DNA from: Marinobacter pelagius
GTDB lineage: Bacteria > Pseudomonadota > Gammaproteobacteria > Pseudomonadales > Oleiphilaceae
NCBI RefSeq assembly: GCF_900114925.1
Contig: NZ_FOUR01000001.1
Location: forward strand, 186,001 to 250,000
Direction: 5' to 3'
DNA: 64,000 nucleotides
Part shown: positions 39,857 to 48,439 of the stretch, piece by piece
How positions within the stretch are numbered: position 1 is the stretch's first letter
Layout of the letters: the number at the start of each line of letters is the position of its first letter
Translations under genes and position numbers: made by a program
The notes under the pieces: model-generated
Database searches by the model: none
What the model was told of the DNA's origin: nothing
What the model saw: the letters and a program-made list of their open reading frames with translations, nothing else

Positions 39857-42742
39857 ATGTTAAGGAAGAAGACCAACGGGGTAGCGAAAGGCCCCCGTGC
39901 AGGCTCTTTGCTTTCGTCTCTCGCTGCCAAGACGCTGGATCGTCGTCAGTTCCTGACAACCTCCGGTGTCGCAGTGGGTGGTTTGGCGGCACTGTCGCTG
40001 ACATCGGGGAGGGTTGAAGCTGCAACGCCCTCGACCGAGGGTGGCGAAGTCGTCGTCAAGAAATCGGTATGTACGCACTGCTCGGTCGGCTGCACCGTCG
40101 AAGCCGAAGTTCAGAATGGCGTATGGACCGGTCAGGAACCTGGCTGGGACAGCCCCTTCAATTTGGGCGCTCACTGTGCCAAAGGCGCTTCGGTCCGTGA
40201 ACACGCCCATGGCGAACGTCGCCTCAAGTCCCCCATGAAAATGGTCAACGGCCAGTGGCAGAAGATTTCCTGGGATACGGCCATTAACGAAATCGGCGAC
40301 AAGATGCTGCAAATCCGCGAGGAAAGCGGCCCCGATTCCGTCTACTGGCTGGGCAGCGCCAAGTTCAACAACGAACAGGCGTATCTGTTCCGCAAGTTTG
40401 CTGCCTACTGGGGTACCAACAACGTCGACCACCAGGCCCGGATCTGTCACTCGACGACCGTTGCCGGCGTAGCCAACACCTGGGGCTACGGCGCAATGAC
40501 CAACTCCTACAACGACATCCACAATTCCAAGGCGATCTTCATTATCGGGGGCAACCCTGCCGAAGCGCACCCGGTGTCGTTGTTACACGTGCTGAAGGCC
40601 AAGGAAGAAAACAACGCGCCGCTGATCGTCTGCGACCCGCGTTTCACCCGCACCGCAGCCCACGCCGACGAATACGTGCGTTTCCGCCCGGGTTCTGACG
40701 TGGCACTGGTGTGGGGCATTCTCTGGCACATCTTCGAAAACGGCTGGGAAGACAAAGAGTTCATCCGCACCCGCGTTTACGGCATGGAAGATATCCGTGA
40801 AGAAGTAAAACGCTGGAATCCGGAAGAGGTCGAGCGCGTTACCGGTGCACCGGGTGCACAGCTCGAGCGGGTAGCCCGCACTCTGGCCAACAACCGTCCG
40901 GGCACGGTGATCTGGTGTATGGGGGGTACCCAGCACACCAACGGTAACAACAATACCCGCGCCTACTGCGTACTGCAGCTGGCTCTTGGCAACATGGGCG
41001 TCGCCGGCGGTGGCACCAACATCTTCCGCGGCCACGACAACGTACAGGGCGCTACAGACCTGGGCGTGCTGGCTGATACCCTGCCCGGGTACTATGGCCT
41101 GGCTGCTGGCTCATGGGCACACTGGGCACGGGTCTGGGAGGAAGACCTGGATTGGCTGAAAGGCCGGTTTGCCACCATGGACAAGAACGGCAAATCCAAA
41201 GCCATGATGAACGAGAAGGGCATTCCTGTTTCCCGCTGGATCGACGGTGTGCTGGAAGCCAAGGAAAACCTGGAGCAGCCGGACAACACCCGGGCCATGG
41301 TGCTGTGGGGCCACGCGCCCAACTCCCAGACCCGGATGACGGAAATGAAGGAAGCGATGGAAAAGCTCGACCTGCTGGTCGTCGTCGATCCCTTCCCCAC
41401 CGTCTCTGCGGTGCTGCATGATCGCAAAGAAGGCGCTTACCTGCTGCCCACCACGACCCAGTTCGAGACTTACGGCTCGGTGACCGCGTCCAACCGCTCA
41501 CTCCAGTGGCGGGAAAAGGTGGTTGAGCCGCTGTTCGACTCCAAGGTCGATCACGAAATCATGAAGCTGTTTGCGGACAAGTTCGGTTTCACCGATCGCA
41601 TGTTCCGCAACATTGCCATCAATGGCGATGAGCCGTCGATTGAGGACATTACCCTCGAATTCAACCGCGGCATGTGGACCATCGGCTATACCGGCCAGTC
41701 CCCGGATCGTCTCAAGAAGCACATGAAGTACCAGCACCATTTCGACAAGACCACCCTGCGTGCGGTTGGTGGACCTTGCGATGGTGACTTCTACGGTCTG
41801 CCATGGCCGTGCTGGGGTACCGCAGAGATGAACCACCCGGGCACCGCCAACCTGTATGATATGTCACTGCCGGTTTCTGAAGGCGGCCTGACGTTCCGTG
41901 CGCGGTTTGGTGTTGAGCACAACGGCCAGAACATTCTGGCAGACGGTGTTTACTCCAAGAACTCCGAGATCAAGGACGGCTACCCGGAATTCACCATGCA
42001 GATGCTGATGGACCTGGGTTGGGACGGCGATCTGACCTCCGAGGAACGTGCCGCCATCGACGCGGTTGCAGGCCCGGAAACCAACTGGAAAACCGATCTG
42101 TCCGGTGGTATCCAGCGCGTGGCAATCAAGCACGAGTGCGCACCCTTTGGTAACGCCAAGGCCCGCGCCATCGTCTGGAACTTCCCGGATCCGGTACCGC
42201 TGCATCGTGAACCGCTGTACACCAACCGCCGGGATCTGGTCGAGGACTACCCGACCTACGAAGACAAGACCTTCTGGCGGGTGCCGACCCTCTATGAGTC
42301 CATCCAGCAGAAGGACTTCAGCAAGGAGTTCCCGATCATCCTCACCTCCGGCCGTCTGGTCGAATACGAGGGGGGTGGTGATGAAACCCGTTCGAACCCC
42401 TGGCTGGCAGAACTCCAGCAGGAGATGTTCATTGAGGTGAACCCCCGCGATGCCAACAACCTGAATATCCGTGACGGTCACGACGTCTGGGTTCATGGTC
42501 CTGAGGGCGCGAAGATCAAGGTCAAGGCCATGGTGACGGAGCGTGTGGGTGAAGGCGTTGCCTTTATGCCCTTCCACTTCGGCGGGCACTACCAGGGCAA
42601 GGACCTGCGGGACAAGTATCCCAAGGGCTCCGACCCCTACGTTCTGGGCGAATCCACTAACACGGTTCAAACATACGGGTATGACTCGGTCACGCAGATG
42701 CAAGAGACCAAAGCCACCCTGTGTTCGATCATGCCGGCATAA
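39857..42742 (+). CDS. fdhA: Formate dehydrogenase alpha (catalytic) subunit, Cys type
   Basis: This 961-aa molybdenum/tungsten enzyme oxidises formate to CO2. A twin-arginine signal (DRRQFLTTSG, Arg29-Arg30) sends it to the periplasm. The [4Fe-4S] motif is CTHCSVGC...HCAKG (about residues 73-112). The active-site residue is Cys197 (ARICHSTTVAG) followed by His198, not selenocysteine. Bis-MGD-binding regions continue to the C-terminal molydopterin_binding domain with LTSGRLVEYEGGGDETRSNP. Tungsten use is possible given the neighbouring tup operon. RBS AGAGAGG-like upstream. Confidence 0.95.
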   Translation: MLRKKTNGVAKGPRAGSLLSSLAAKTLDRRQFLTTSGVAVGGLAALSLTSGRVEAATPSTEGGEVVVKKSVCTHCSVGCTVEAEVQNGVWTGQEPGWDSPFNLGAHCAKGASVREHAHGERRLKSPMKMVNGQWQKISWDTAINEIGDKMLQIREESGPDSVYWLGSAKFNNEQAYLFRKFAAYWGTNNVDHQARICHSTTVAGVANTWGYGAMTNSYNDIHNSKAIFIIGGNPAEAHPVSLLHVLKAKEENNAPLIVCDPRFTRTAAHADEYVRFRPGSDVALVWGILWHIFENGWEDKEFIRTRVYGMEDIREEVKRWNPEEVERVTGAPGAQLERVARTLANNRPGTVIWCMGGTQHTNGNNNTRAYCVLQLALGNMGVAGGGTNIFRGHDNVQGATDLGVLADTLPGYYGLAAGSWAHWARVWEEDLDWLKGRFATMDKNGKSKAMMNEKGIPVSRWIDGVLEAKENLEQPDNTRAMVLWGHAPNSQTRMTEMKEAMEKLDLLVVVDPFPTVSAVLHDRKEGAYLLPTTTQFETYGSVTASNRSLQWREKVVEPLFDSKVDHEIMKLFADKFGFTDRMFRNIAINGDEPSIEDITLEFNRGMWTIGYTGQSPDRLKKHMKYQHHFDKTTLRAVGGPCDGDFYGLPWPCWGTAEMNHPGTANLYDMSLPVSEGGLTFRARFGVEHNGQNILADGVYSKNSEIKDGYPEFTMQMLMDLGWDGDLTSEERAAIDAVAGPETNWKTDLSGGIQRVAIKHECAPFGNAKARAIVWNFPDPVPLHREPLYTNRRDLVEDYPTYEDKTFWRVPTLYESIQQKDFSKEFPIILTSGRLVEYEGGGDETRSNPWLAELQQEMFIEVNPRDANNLNIRDGHDVWVHGPEGAKIKVKAMVTERVGEGVAFMPFHFGGHYQGKDLRDKYPKGSDPYVLGESTNTVQTYGYDSVTQMQETKATLCSIMPA

Positions 42743-42757
42743 CAAGAGGTGTAGACC

Positions 42758-43366
42758 ATGGCACTTGAAGGACAAGCAAGAGCAAAATTCCTTTGCGACG
42801 CCGAGCGCTGCATCGAATGTAATGCCTGCGTAACGGCCTGTAAGAATGAGCATGAAGTCCCCTGGGGCATCAACCGTCGCCGCGTGGTAACCATCGAAGA
42901 TGGTAAGCCGGGCGAGCGCTCGATCTCGGTAGCTTGCATGCACTGTTCAGACGCGCCTTGCATGGCCGTCTGTCCGGTGGACTGCTTCTACCAGACCGAA
43001 GACGGTGTGGTGCTGCATTCCAAGGATCTGTGTATCGGTTGTGGCTATTGCTTCTACGCATGCCCCTTCGGCGCGCCCCAGTTCCCGCAAGCGGGTAACT
43101 TTGGCAGCCGGGGCAAGATGGACAAGTGCACGTTCTGTGCAGGTGGTCCGGAAGAAGACAACTCAACAGCCGAGTTCTCCAAGTACGGCCGCAACCGTAT
43201 TGCGGAGGGCAAACTGCCGATCTGTGCGGAAATGTGCTCGACTAAAGCCCTGTTGGCCGGTGACGGCAACGAGGTGGCGGACATCTATCGTCAGCGTGTG
43301 GTGAACCGTGGTTTCGGTTCCGGCGCCTGGGGATGGGGCACAGCCTACGAGAAGAAGGGTGCATAA
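42758..43366 (+). CDS. fdhB: Formate dehydrogenase beta (iron-sulfur) subunit
   Basis: This 202-aa electron-transfer subunit has four [4Fe-4S] clusters: CIECNACVTACKNE, CMHCSDAPCMAVCPVDC, CIGCGYCFYACPFGAP, and a split set CTFC...CAEMC. It lacks the C-terminal membrane anchor of E. coli FdnH, so it contacts the gamma subunit from the periplasm. It is 15 nt after fdhA. A stable hairpin separates it from the gamma gene. Confidence 0.95.
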   Translation: MALEGQARAKFLCDAERCIECNACVTACKNEHEVPWGINRRRVVTIEDGKPGERSISVACMHCSDAPCMAVCPVDCFYQTEDGVVLHSKDLCIGCGYCFYACPFGAPQFPQAGNFGSRGKMDKCTFCAGGPEEDNSTAEFSKYGRNRIAEGKLPICAEMCSTKALLAGDGNEVADIYRQRVVNRGFGSGAWGWGTAYEKKGA

Positions 43367-43378
43367 ACTGGCCTGAGT

Positions 43379-43405
43379 ATTCCGGGGTCCATTGGACCCC
43401 GGAAT
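43379..43405 (+). promoter_or_regulatory. Intercistronic hairpin between fdhB and the gamma subunit
   Basis: ATTCCGGGGTCCA / TGGACCCCGGAAT form perfect 13-bp arms around one base (in RNA a small loop). No T-run follows. Probably an mRNA stabiliser or partial terminator that sets the ratio of alpha/beta to gamma. Confidence 0.6.
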
Positions 43406-43452
43406 TCATTGAGGCAACGAAGTCTTCTTGTTCATTCCGTTGGAGTGCTCTA

Positions 43453-44625
43453 ATGAACAAAAACCTATTTGGTGCCGCCGCCCTCGTGCTGGCGACACTG
43501 CTGTTCAATCCTGCCTGGGCGCAAGAGGCCCCGACGGCTGATCGAACAGCGACCGGGGGAGCCCAGACCCTCGAAGATATCATGCGCCGTCAGGAACAGT
43601 TGAAGATCGACGAGTCCTTTCGGTCCGAGAACCTGGGTAATCCTGCCAATGCGGCGCCGATCACCGATCAGCTTGGGACCCGGGGCGGGATCTCTGATGC
43701 CGATGCCTGGCGTTCCATCCGCTACAACAAGATTGACCCCACCGTTCAGTCCCCCGGTCCCGCCAATACCGTCATGATCCAGGGTGAAGGCATTGCCTGG
43801 TACAAGTTGCGGGAAGGTCCGGTCATCACCTACGGTGGCAGCGCCCTGTTGGGCATCATCGTATTGCTCGTGATTTTCTATTTCGTTCGCGGCAGGATCA
43901 TGATCGATGGCGGCCCTGCAGGCACGACCATTGAACGATTCAAGCCCATAGAACGCTTTGGTCACTGGTTGCTCGCCGGCTCATTTATCGCCCTGGGTAT
44001 CACCGGGCTGATTACCTTGATGGGGCGCAGCTTCCTGATTCCCGTGCTTGGGCCCGACGCCTTTGCAACTCTGGCGGCCGGCTCCAAGTGGCTTCACAAC
44101 AACATAGCCTGGGCCTTTATGCTGGGGCTTGTGATGACGTTTGTCATGTGGGTAGTGCATAACATCCCCAACAAGCTGGACTGGCAATGGATCAAGGCAG
44201 GGGGAGGTATCTTTACCAAGGGCCACCCCTCCGCGAAGAAATTCAACGCGGGCCAGAAGATTATTTTCTGGACGGTCATGGTATTGGGCGTCTCTGTCTC
44301 CCTGTCCGGCCTGTCGCTGCTGTTCCCGTTCCAGATGCCGATGTTTGCCGACACTTTTGGTGTCATCAACAGCGTCCTGGGCACCAGTCTCCCGACTGAC
44401 CTGGCACCGCACGAAGAGATGCAATATGCCAACATCTGGCACTCGATTGTGGCGTTCGTGATGATGGTGGCCATCATCGCCCACATCTATATCGGCTCGG
44501 TCGGTATGGAAGGTGCGTTCGATGCCATGGGTAACGGTCAGGTTGATCTGGAGTGGGCCCGCCAGCACCACGATCTCTGGGTGGCCGAGGTCGAGGCCAA
44601 AGAAGGCAAAGGAGGATCTTCATGA
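43453..44625 (+). CDS. Formate dehydrogenase gamma subunit, cytochrome b
   Basis: This 390-aa membrane protein anchors the complex and passes electrons to quinone. It begins with a signal peptide (MNKNLFGAAALVLATLLFNPAWAQ), then a periplasmic stretch of about 110 residues, one span and a four-helix cytochrome b core: FKPIERFGHWLLAGSFIALGI holds a heme His, and IWHSIVAFVMMVAIIAHIY has another. I chose the ATG at 43453; the frame from 43333 would run through fdhB's end. Its stop overlaps the next small gene. Confidence 0.92.
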   Translation: MNKNLFGAAALVLATLLFNPAWAQEAPTADRTATGGAQTLEDIMRRQEQLKIDESFRSENLGNPANAAPITDQLGTRGGISDADAWRSIRYNKIDPTVQSPGPANTVMIQGEGIAWYKLREGPVITYGGSALLGIIVLLVIFYFVRGRIMIDGGPAGTTIERFKPIERFGHWLLAGSFIALGITGLITLMGRSFLIPVLGPDAFATLAAGSKWLHNNIAWAFMLGLVMTFVMWVVHNIPNKLDWQWIKAGGGIFTKGHPSAKKFNAGQKIIFWTVMVLGVSVSLSGLSLLFPFQMPMFADTFGVINSVLGTSLPTDLAPHEEMQYANIWHSIVAFVMMVAIIAHIYIGSVGMEGAFDAMGNGQVDLEWARQHHDLWVAEVEAKEGKGGSS

Positions 44626-44747
44626 AAGTCATGATTTCCGCATTTGTCGCAGCATTGGTCATTGCTTCTCTCTCCCCGATCGTTCTGAACCAGTTCGGCT
44701 GGTCTTCAGCCGAGCAGGGCAGCAGTGAGAGCGTTCGCCTTGACTGA
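44622..44747 (+). CDS. 41-aa membrane peptide of the formate dehydrogenase operon
   Basis: MKVMISAFVAALVIASLSPI..., a single hydrophobic segment or uncleaved signal followed by a short polar tail. The ATG at 44622 overlaps the gamma-subunit stop, with GGAGG nine nt upstream, so translation is credible. It overlaps the TusA-like start. Its role is unknown; a small subunit or assembly peptide of the membrane complex is plausible. Confidence 0.7.
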   Translation: MKVMISAFVAALVIASLSPIVLNQFGWSSAEQGSSESVRLD

Positions 44748-44979
44748 TCAGTCCGAGGTATACCAGATCGATGCAATCGGTCTGGTATGCCCTCTCCCGA
44801 TCCTACGCTTCAAGAAACGCACCCAGGGTTTGCCCAGCGGCACGCAGGTCGAGTTTCTGGCGGATGATCCCAGCGGCCGCAAGGACATGCAGGCGCTTTG
44901 CGAGATTACCGGTCACCGGATTGAATGGATTCGTGAGGAGGACGCAGGTGTCCTCCGTTATCGCATCCGTTTGGCATAG
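44725..44979 (+). CDS. TusA-family sulfur carrier at the end of the fdh operon
   Basis: This 84-aa protein is a single TusA fold with the family's CPxP signature (DAIGLVCPLPILRFKKRT) and DPSGRKDMQALCEITGH. TusA proteins carry a persulfide on that Cys. Beside a formate dehydrogenase needing FdhD-dependent sulfuration, a role in the sulfur relay to FdhD or Moco is the natural inference. Start GTG 44725 or TTG 44740; both overlap or abut the small membrane gene. Confidence 0.85.
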   Translation: MRAFALTDQSEVYQIDAIGLVCPLPILRFKKRTQGLPSGTQVEFLADDPSGRKDMQALCEITGHRIEWIREEDAGVLRYRIRLA

Positions 44980-45147
44980 CCGGGTGCGACCTAATGTCCC
45001 AACCCGAGACCTGACTCCCATACTCCTCTAGAATCACCGGTCAGATCGGGGGTATACCTCTACCCCAACCACTGCAGCCCAACCAAGCAACGCACCGCCA
45101 GTACCTGGGGGCGCGTTGATTCGTGATCCGTCGGAGAAAAATAACCC
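44980..45147. other. Intergenic region
   Basis: No ORF or hairpin with a T-run is evident, so the fdh operon has no obvious terminator. GGAGAAAAA near its end is the ribosome site of the M23 peptidase. Confidence 0.35.
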
Positions 45148-46467
45148 ATGGCTGAACAAACAGTTCTCAGGCCAAGTCACAGGATGCTACTCGTTATCGC
45201 CACGCTGCTGGCGCTGGTGGTCAGTCTTTGGTCCACCCAAAGCTCGTCCGCACGAATCCAACCACTTTCCGAGGGGCAGATGACTCAAGCTCCGGATCCT
45301 CTGGAAGACTCACTTGCCACCATCACACCCGGCGCAGGCGCTGAAATACAGCCCGGCCCCGGCACCGGACTCACAGCTGTGCATCATCGGGTTGAGCCGG
45401 GGGATACCCTGAGCACCATCTTCAGTTCCCTTGGGGTACCCATGGCCGATCTCCGCAAGATCATGGAAGCCGATGCCGAGTACCTGGCCTTGGCGACGCT
45501 TCAGCCCGGGACCGAATTCCGGCTGACCTTCGATGAAGCCAATCAGCTGACCGAACTGGCCCTCGAAATCGATGCGGCCCGAACCATTTTCTTTACCAAA
45601 ACCGACGATGCCACTTTTGAATACCGGCAAACCGAGGCCGAAACCCAGTGGGTATCCGAAGTGCTGAGGGGCACCATTGAGGGAAGCTTCTATGCCTCAG
45701 CCATCCGTGCGGGCCTGACTGAAAACCAGATCGCCTCTGTGAGTCAGCTCCTCAAGCACCAGGTGGATTTTCGTCGCGACCTGCGAGCCGGCGACCGGTT
45801 TTCGGTGATCATTGGCCAGGAGCTGGCCGGCGATGAGAGTACCGGAAAAAGCAGGCTGGAGGCCGCGTCCTTACAACTTCGTTCTGATACCTACACTGCG
45901 TTCCGGTTTGAAGACGGCAACTACTACGACGAGAACGGCAAAAGCGTATTGCCGGCATTTCGGCGCTGGCCCACGACCACGCCTTATCGCGTGAGCTCCC
46001 ACTTCAGCCGCAACCGAATCCATCCGGTCACCGGACGGAAAGCGCCCCATAACGGCGTTGACCTGGCAACACCGAGAGGAACGCCGATCCTCAGCACGGG
46101 CGACGGCATCGTGCAACGCATCGGCAACCACCCCTACGCGGGCAAGTACATCGACATCGATCACGGCAATGCCTACAAAACCCGCTATCTGCACCTGGAC
46201 AGGATTCTGGTCAGGAAAGGGGAAAAGGTGCAGCGCGGCCATAAAATCGCGCTTTCAGGCAACACCGGCCGAAGCACCGGCCCCCATCTGCACTTCGAAT
46301 TGCACATCAATGGCCGGCCTACCGATCCGCTGAAGGCTGAAATACCAACGGCGGCAGATGTGCCCCAGGCATTGGCCGGGCGGTTTGAGGAAGAGACGGC
46401 GTTCAAGCTTGAGGTGATGAGGAATGCGGGCAGCAGGTCGAACCTGATGCTGGCCGACAAATCCTGA
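45148..46467 (+). CDS. M23 peptidoglycan endopeptidase with OapA/LysM-like domain
   Basis: This 439-aa protein has an N-terminal signal anchor (MLLVIATLLALVVSLW), a LysM-like OapA domain (VEPGDTLSTIFSSLGVP, about residues 82-100), a linker and a C-terminal LytM/M23 zinc peptidase. Zinc ligands: His in KAPHNGVDLATP with its Asp, and the HxH in GPHLHFELH. It resembles MepM/ShyA-type enzymes that cut cross-links for cell growth. The start is the ATG at 45148 with GGAG upstream. Convergent with the next gene across a clear terminator. Confidence 0.93.
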   Translation: MAEQTVLRPSHRMLLVIATLLALVVSLWSTQSSSARIQPLSEGQMTQAPDPLEDSLATITPGAGAEIQPGPGTGLTAVHHRVEPGDTLSTIFSSLGVPMADLRKIMEADAEYLALATLQPGTEFRLTFDEANQLTELALEIDAARTIFFTKTDDATFEYRQTEAETQWVSEVLRGTIEGSFYASAIRAGLTENQIASVSQLLKHQVDFRRDLRAGDRFSVIIGQELAGDESTGKSRLEAASLQLRSDTYTAFRFEDGNYYDENGKSVLPAFRRWPTTTPYRVSSHFSRNRIHPVTGRKAPHNGVDLATPRGTPILSTGDGIVQRIGNHPYAGKYIDIDHGNAYKTRYLHLDRILVRKGEKVQRGHKIALSGNTGRSTGPHLHFELHINGRPTDPLKAEIPTAADVPQALAGRFEEETAFKLEVMRNAGSRSNLMLADKS

Positions 46468-46484
46468 CTGACCGGAAAGATAAG

Positions 46485-46516
46485 AAAAGCGCCCCGCTCG
46501 GCTCCGGGGCGCTTTT
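46485..46516. terminator. Bidirectional terminator
   Basis: AAAAGCGCCCCG / CGGGGCGCTTTT, a 12-bp stem with an 8-nt loop, lies between convergent genes and has A- and T-runs on both sides, so it can serve both. Confidence 0.9.
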
Positions 46517-46544
46517 CAGAGTCAGATATGTACGGGAGCCCGCC

Positions 46545-47795
46545 TTACAGATACGGCGGCTTCCCAGCCTCCGCCCGCTCGGCCTGCCACTGCTCCAGTG
46601 TCTGCGCGGCTTTTCCTCCCTCGAGAGAACCAACCACCTCGAAGAAGTCACTGCGCAGTTCATCGTCCAGCACCTCACCACGGGGTTTGCTGCGCACCAC
46701 GTAAACCGTCTGCAGGTTCTGGTGATCGAACGCCCGCCATTGCTGACGGTCCTTCAGCAGAGTGTACTCGTGTCCTTCCAGGGCCTTGATCAGCGCCTGG
46801 GTGTCGGTGGTGCCGGCACGTTCAACAGCATCCTTGTACTGGTAGATGATGCCATAAGCCGTCGCCGCCGTGGAGGTGGGCCGCACGCCATATTCTTTGG
46901 TGAAGGCCTCAACGAACTCCTGGCCACGGGGGAAATCCAGCTGGTAAGGAATCATCCACTCCCAGGGCGTGGTGGAAATCACCCCTTCCAGGATGGTGGC
47001 ACCGACAGCCTGGGCGATGCCCAGTGTGATGTTGGGCAGTACAATCTGGACCTTGTCTTTCAGGCCCATTTCGTAGGCTACCTGCAGTGCCCGCACCAGG
47101 TCATCGCCGTACAGAACCAGCACCAGCACGTCCGCGTCACTGGCTTCAGCTTTTTCCAGGGCCTTTCTGAAATCCCGGATCAGCGCCCTCGGAAAGGGTG
47201 TCAGGGCATGCGGGTGTTTCTCGGTGTCGGTGGTGTTTGTGAACGCCCGGAGTGACGCTTCCGAGGAATGGCCCCAGGTGTAATCGGCGGTCACGTAGAA
47301 GTAATTGGCATCGCCAAAGTTTTCGGTCAGGTAGTGGCCGAGCGCGTTCGCGGTCATCCAGGCGTTGGGATACTCACGAAACATGTGATCGTGGCCTTCG
47401 CTGCCGGTGGTGGCATTGGCCGAGGTGGTGGTTCCGAAATACAGCCGGCCCAGTTTCTTCGCCACTTTGCCCGAGGCGATGGTCACGGGGCTGGAGGCGC
47501 CGCCGAAGACCATGTCCACGTTTTCCTGGCGGATCAGCTCTTCTGTGTTGGCGGCACCCCGCTCAACAGACCCGGCGGTATTTCGGATGACCAGCTCCAC
47601 ATCCCGACCGAGGATGCCACCAGCCTTGTTGATCTCGTCCACCGCCAGGAAGGCTGCGAGTCGTTGCTGCAAGCCAAGGTTCTTATAACGCCCGGACTCC
47701 GGATAATTGAAACCCAGCCGTATCGTTTCCGCCATCAGCGGGAAACTGGTGATACACAGGATCAAGCCGGCAAGCAGGATTGCTCTCCTTTTCAT
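46545..47795 (-). CDS. Orphan substrate-binding protein of a branched-chain/urea-type ABC system
   Basis: This 416-aa periplasmic protein has a signal peptide (MKRRAILLAGLILCITSFPLMA) and a type I periplasmic-binding fold (Peripla_BP_6): GFNYPESGRYKNLGLQQ, GILGRDVELVIRNTAGS, VFGGASSPVTIASG. No permease or ATPase is adjacent. It could feed one of the liv-like transporters downstream, or a sensor. A palindrome TGAACGGTCGTTCA lies about 65 nt upstream of its start, a likely TetR operator. Confidence 0.88.
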   Translation of the reverse strand: MKRRAILLAGLILCITSFPLMAETIRLGFNYPESGRYKNLGLQQRLAAFLAVDEINKAGGILGRDVELVIRNTAGSVERGAANTEELIRQENVDMVFGGASSPVTIASGKVAKKLGRLYFGTTTSANATTGSEGHDHMFREYPNAWMTANALGHYLTENFGDANYFYVTADYTWGHSSEASLRAFTNTTDTEKHPHALTPFPRALIRDFRKALEKAEASDADVLVLVLYGDDLVRALQVAYEMGLKDKVQIVLPNITLGIAQAVGATILEGVISTTPWEWMIPYQLDFPRGQEFVEAFTKEYGVRPTSTAATAYGIIYQYKDAVERAGTTDTQALIKALEGHEYTLLKDRQQWRAFDHQNLQTVYVVRSKPRGEVLDDELRSDFFEVVGSLEGGKAAQTLEQWQAERAEAGKPPYL

Positions 47796-47859
47796 TGATA
47801 CAGTCCTCTGATTTGTCTTGTATTTTTTGGTGTCGGAACTATACCCGCATTTGAAAAAC

Positions 47860-47873
47860 TGAACGGTCGTTCA
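47860..47873. promoter_or_regulatory. TetR-type operator-like palindrome
   Basis: TGAACGGTCGTTCA has perfect 6-bp arms TGAACG/CGTTCA, the geometry of many TetR/AcrR operators. It lies upstream of the orphan binding-protein gene. Which regulator binds it cannot be told; the window has one TetR gene, at 62.6 kb. Confidence 0.5.
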
Positions 47874-47983
47874 ATGTAAAAAGAGCGGTATTTTTCGTTA
47901 CGGACTGTATCCCCACGCTCCATATTCACCCTGGCGCTTCTATTTGACTCCCCAACTTCCCCGCACTCGTGTACCATCCACCA

Positions 47984-47999
47984 CTGTATAAACATACAG
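47984..47999 (+). promoter_or_regulatory. LexA (SOS) box of yebG
   Basis: CTGTATAAACATACAG matches the gammaproteobacterial LexA consensus CTGT-N8-ACAG. It lies 26 nt before the ATG of yebG, an SOS gene in E. coli. Confidence 0.9.
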
Positions 48000-48025
48000 A
48001 CCCCAAAAGACTGCGAGGAAACCTC

Positions 48026-48313
48026 ATGGCAGTACAAGCACTCTACTACTCGGATAAGGATGGCCTGGAAATGGCGCTGAAGAATCCCGACACGATGCTT
48101 TTTCAATCCAAAGCCGAGGCGGATGCCCGCGACAAGATCCTGGAACTGGCCGAGAACATCCAGATGTTCCTGGAGCGCAAGGTCGAGGGGCTGGGCGAGC
48201 AACTGGCCGAGCAATGCGCCATGGCCATCGCCGAAGAGAAGGACCTGTTCCAGAAGGCCCTCAAGAAGCCGCAGTTGCTGAATGCCGAAGCCGCCGGAGA
48301 AACCGGCGAGTAA
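48026..48313 (+). CDS. yebG: YebG-family SOS protein
   Basis: This 95-aa protein starts MAVQALYYSDKDGLEMAL at 48026, with GAGGAAA upstream; the frame from 47969 runs through the LexA box and is wrong. It has the YebG core FQSKAEADARDKILELAENI and LAEEK-like AMAIAEEKDLFQKAL. YebG is induced by DNA damage through LexA in E. coli; its function remains unclear. The LexA box upstream supports the assignment. Confidence 0.92.
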   Translation: MAVQALYYSDKDGLEMALKNPDTMLFQSKAEADARDKILELAENIQMFLERKVEGLGEQLAEQCAMAIAEEKDLFQKALKKPQLLNAEAAGETGE

Positions 48314-48332
48314 GCTCCCACCGCATATCATG

Positions 48333-48371
48333 CGGCGTTACCGGTCGGCCATTTACACGACCGTAACGCCG
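48333..48371 (+). terminator. Hairpin after yebG
   Basis: CGGCGTTACCGGTCG pairs with CGACCGTAACGCCG with one bulge. The following sequence is C/T-rich rather than a T-run, so it is an imperfect terminator or a spacer hairpin before the channel gene. Confidence 0.4.
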
Positions 48372-48439
48372 TTATCCTCCCTCCCCACCCGGTATTCTGG
48401 CTACACTATCGGAAACTCGTGCGGGATCTCCTTTCATCC

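Noticed and set aside
39857..42742. Selenocysteine-containing formate dehydrogenase
   Set aside because: The active-site codon is TGT (Cys197), with no in-frame TGA, so no SECIS element is needed.
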